A DNA stretch of 22,367 nt from Tannockella sp964369175 (GTDB taxonomy: Bacteria > Bacillota_I > Bacilli_A > Erysipelotrichales > Coprobacillaceae), in the NCBI GenBank assembly GCA_964369175.1, contig CAYJEM010000031.1:1-22367 (forward strand), read 5' to 3'. Below, piece by piece: positions 22,108 to 22,367 of this stretch. The position numbers were made by a program, and so were the translations under genes. The notes under the pieces are model-generated. The model saw nothing but the letters and a program-made list of their open reading frames with translations, had not been told where the DNA came from and made no database searches. How positions within the stretch are numbered: the first letter of the stretch is position 1; each line of letters opens with the position of its first letter.

Positions 22108-22367
22108 TATTTATAATGAATTCCTGACCAATATAACATATTTTCTACTTGGGCAACTTCTGGTAATTGAACATCTTTTAGTGCCCACTCTTTGAATTCT
22201 ACAAATCCTGTACGATCAACAATATATCCGATATGTTCTTTTCCACCAGGAGCAGTGCGATCAATATACTTATCAACATAGTCATACGTATTTTTTATAA
22301 TCTTAATAATACTATCTTCATCTACCCAACGAATAAAGTCTTCAGCTAATCTTGGATTTTTCTTACC
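22107..22367 (-). CDS. asrC: Anaerobic sulfite reductase subunit C, C-terminal end
   Basis: The last 86 codons plus stop, running off the right edge. The peptide closely follows the C-terminus of AsrC: KNPRLAEDFIRWVDEDSIIK, then KEHIGYIVDRTGFVEFKEWA and LKDVQLPEVAQVENMLYW. In Salmonella AsrC I recall the matching segments TPRVGKLFLNWVTEDVIKQV and LIDKGGYLRFKERVLRGVQL. AsrC is the sirohaem and 4Fe-4S subunit that reduces sulfite to sulfide in anaerobes. asrA and asrB would be expected further to the right. The stop codon shares a base with the mobA ATG. The catalytic part lies outside the window. Confidence 0.8.
   Translation of the reverse strand, partial: GKKNPRLAEDFIRWVDEDSIIKIIKNTYDYVDKYIDRTAPGGKEHIGYIVDRTGFVEFKEWALKDVQLPEVAQVENMLYWSGIHYK

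Overview
The window is AT-rich, densely coded DNA from a low-GC Gram-positive anaerobe. Strong AGGAGG-type ribosome sites, a lipobox lipoprotein, a sortase-type SPxTG anchor, many U-tailed hairpin terminators and a CcpA-type cre site all point to Firmicutes (Bacillota). The mix of a gut-type GH20 glycosidase, an oxygen-sensitive-type flavin/Fe-S oxidoreductase and an anaerobic sulfite reductase subunit fits a gut Erysipelotrichia/Coprobacillaceae-like organism. That placement is an inference; there is no rRNA here to confirm it. I see no tRNA, rRNA, CRISPR array, insertion sequence or phage gene.

Layout. (1) Bases 1-45 hold the start of a leftward gene that leaves the window. (2) 151-3770, leftward: a four-gene operon with its own MerR-type promoter (19-bp spacer). 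It encodes a MerR regulator, a three-TM protein with DUF6591-like repeats and a DUF4839-like domain, a PH-like/zinc-ribbon protein, and an SPFH protein with a SHOCT tail. It looks like a membrane-stress module comparable to the YdjG/H/I part of the Bacillus Psp-like system. (3) 3888-6148: an unrecognised 470-aa protein, divergent from an XRE regulator plus four-TM membrane protein pair, with a perfect inverted repeat between the two promoters. (4) 6185-8221: an unrecognised 678-aa single-pass protein whose cytoplasmic half contains a tandem duplicated domain. (5) 8341-10807: a MarR-MATE-GNAT operon with three 14-bp-phased operator repeats.

(6) 10809-14792: a large cell-wall-anchored GH20 hexosaminidase gene broken by four in-frame stop codons but otherwise in frame, with a near-consensus cre site just upstream. 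(7) 14840-15791: a small PspC-domain protein and a GNAT acetyltransferase, divergent. (8) 15800-18870: an old-yellow-enzyme-type FMN/4Fe-4S/FAD oxidoreductase followed by a LysR regulator. (9) 18839-22367, leftward: the end of asrC (anaerobic sulfite reductase subunit C), a MobA-like nucleotidyltransferase, and a lipoprotein/permease/ATPase importer of the iron-siderophore/B12 class, all overlapping or nearly so and closed by one terminator.

Themes: envelope stress (SPFH operon, PspC), efflux (MATE), anaerobic redox metabolism (oxidoreductase, sulfite reductase, cofactor or metal supply), and loss of a host-glycan enzyme. The best candidates for undescribed biology are the SPFH/PH-zinc-ribbon/DUF4839 operon, the tandem-repeat 678-aa protein, the 470-aa orphan, and the link between asrC, mobA and a FecBCD-type importer.
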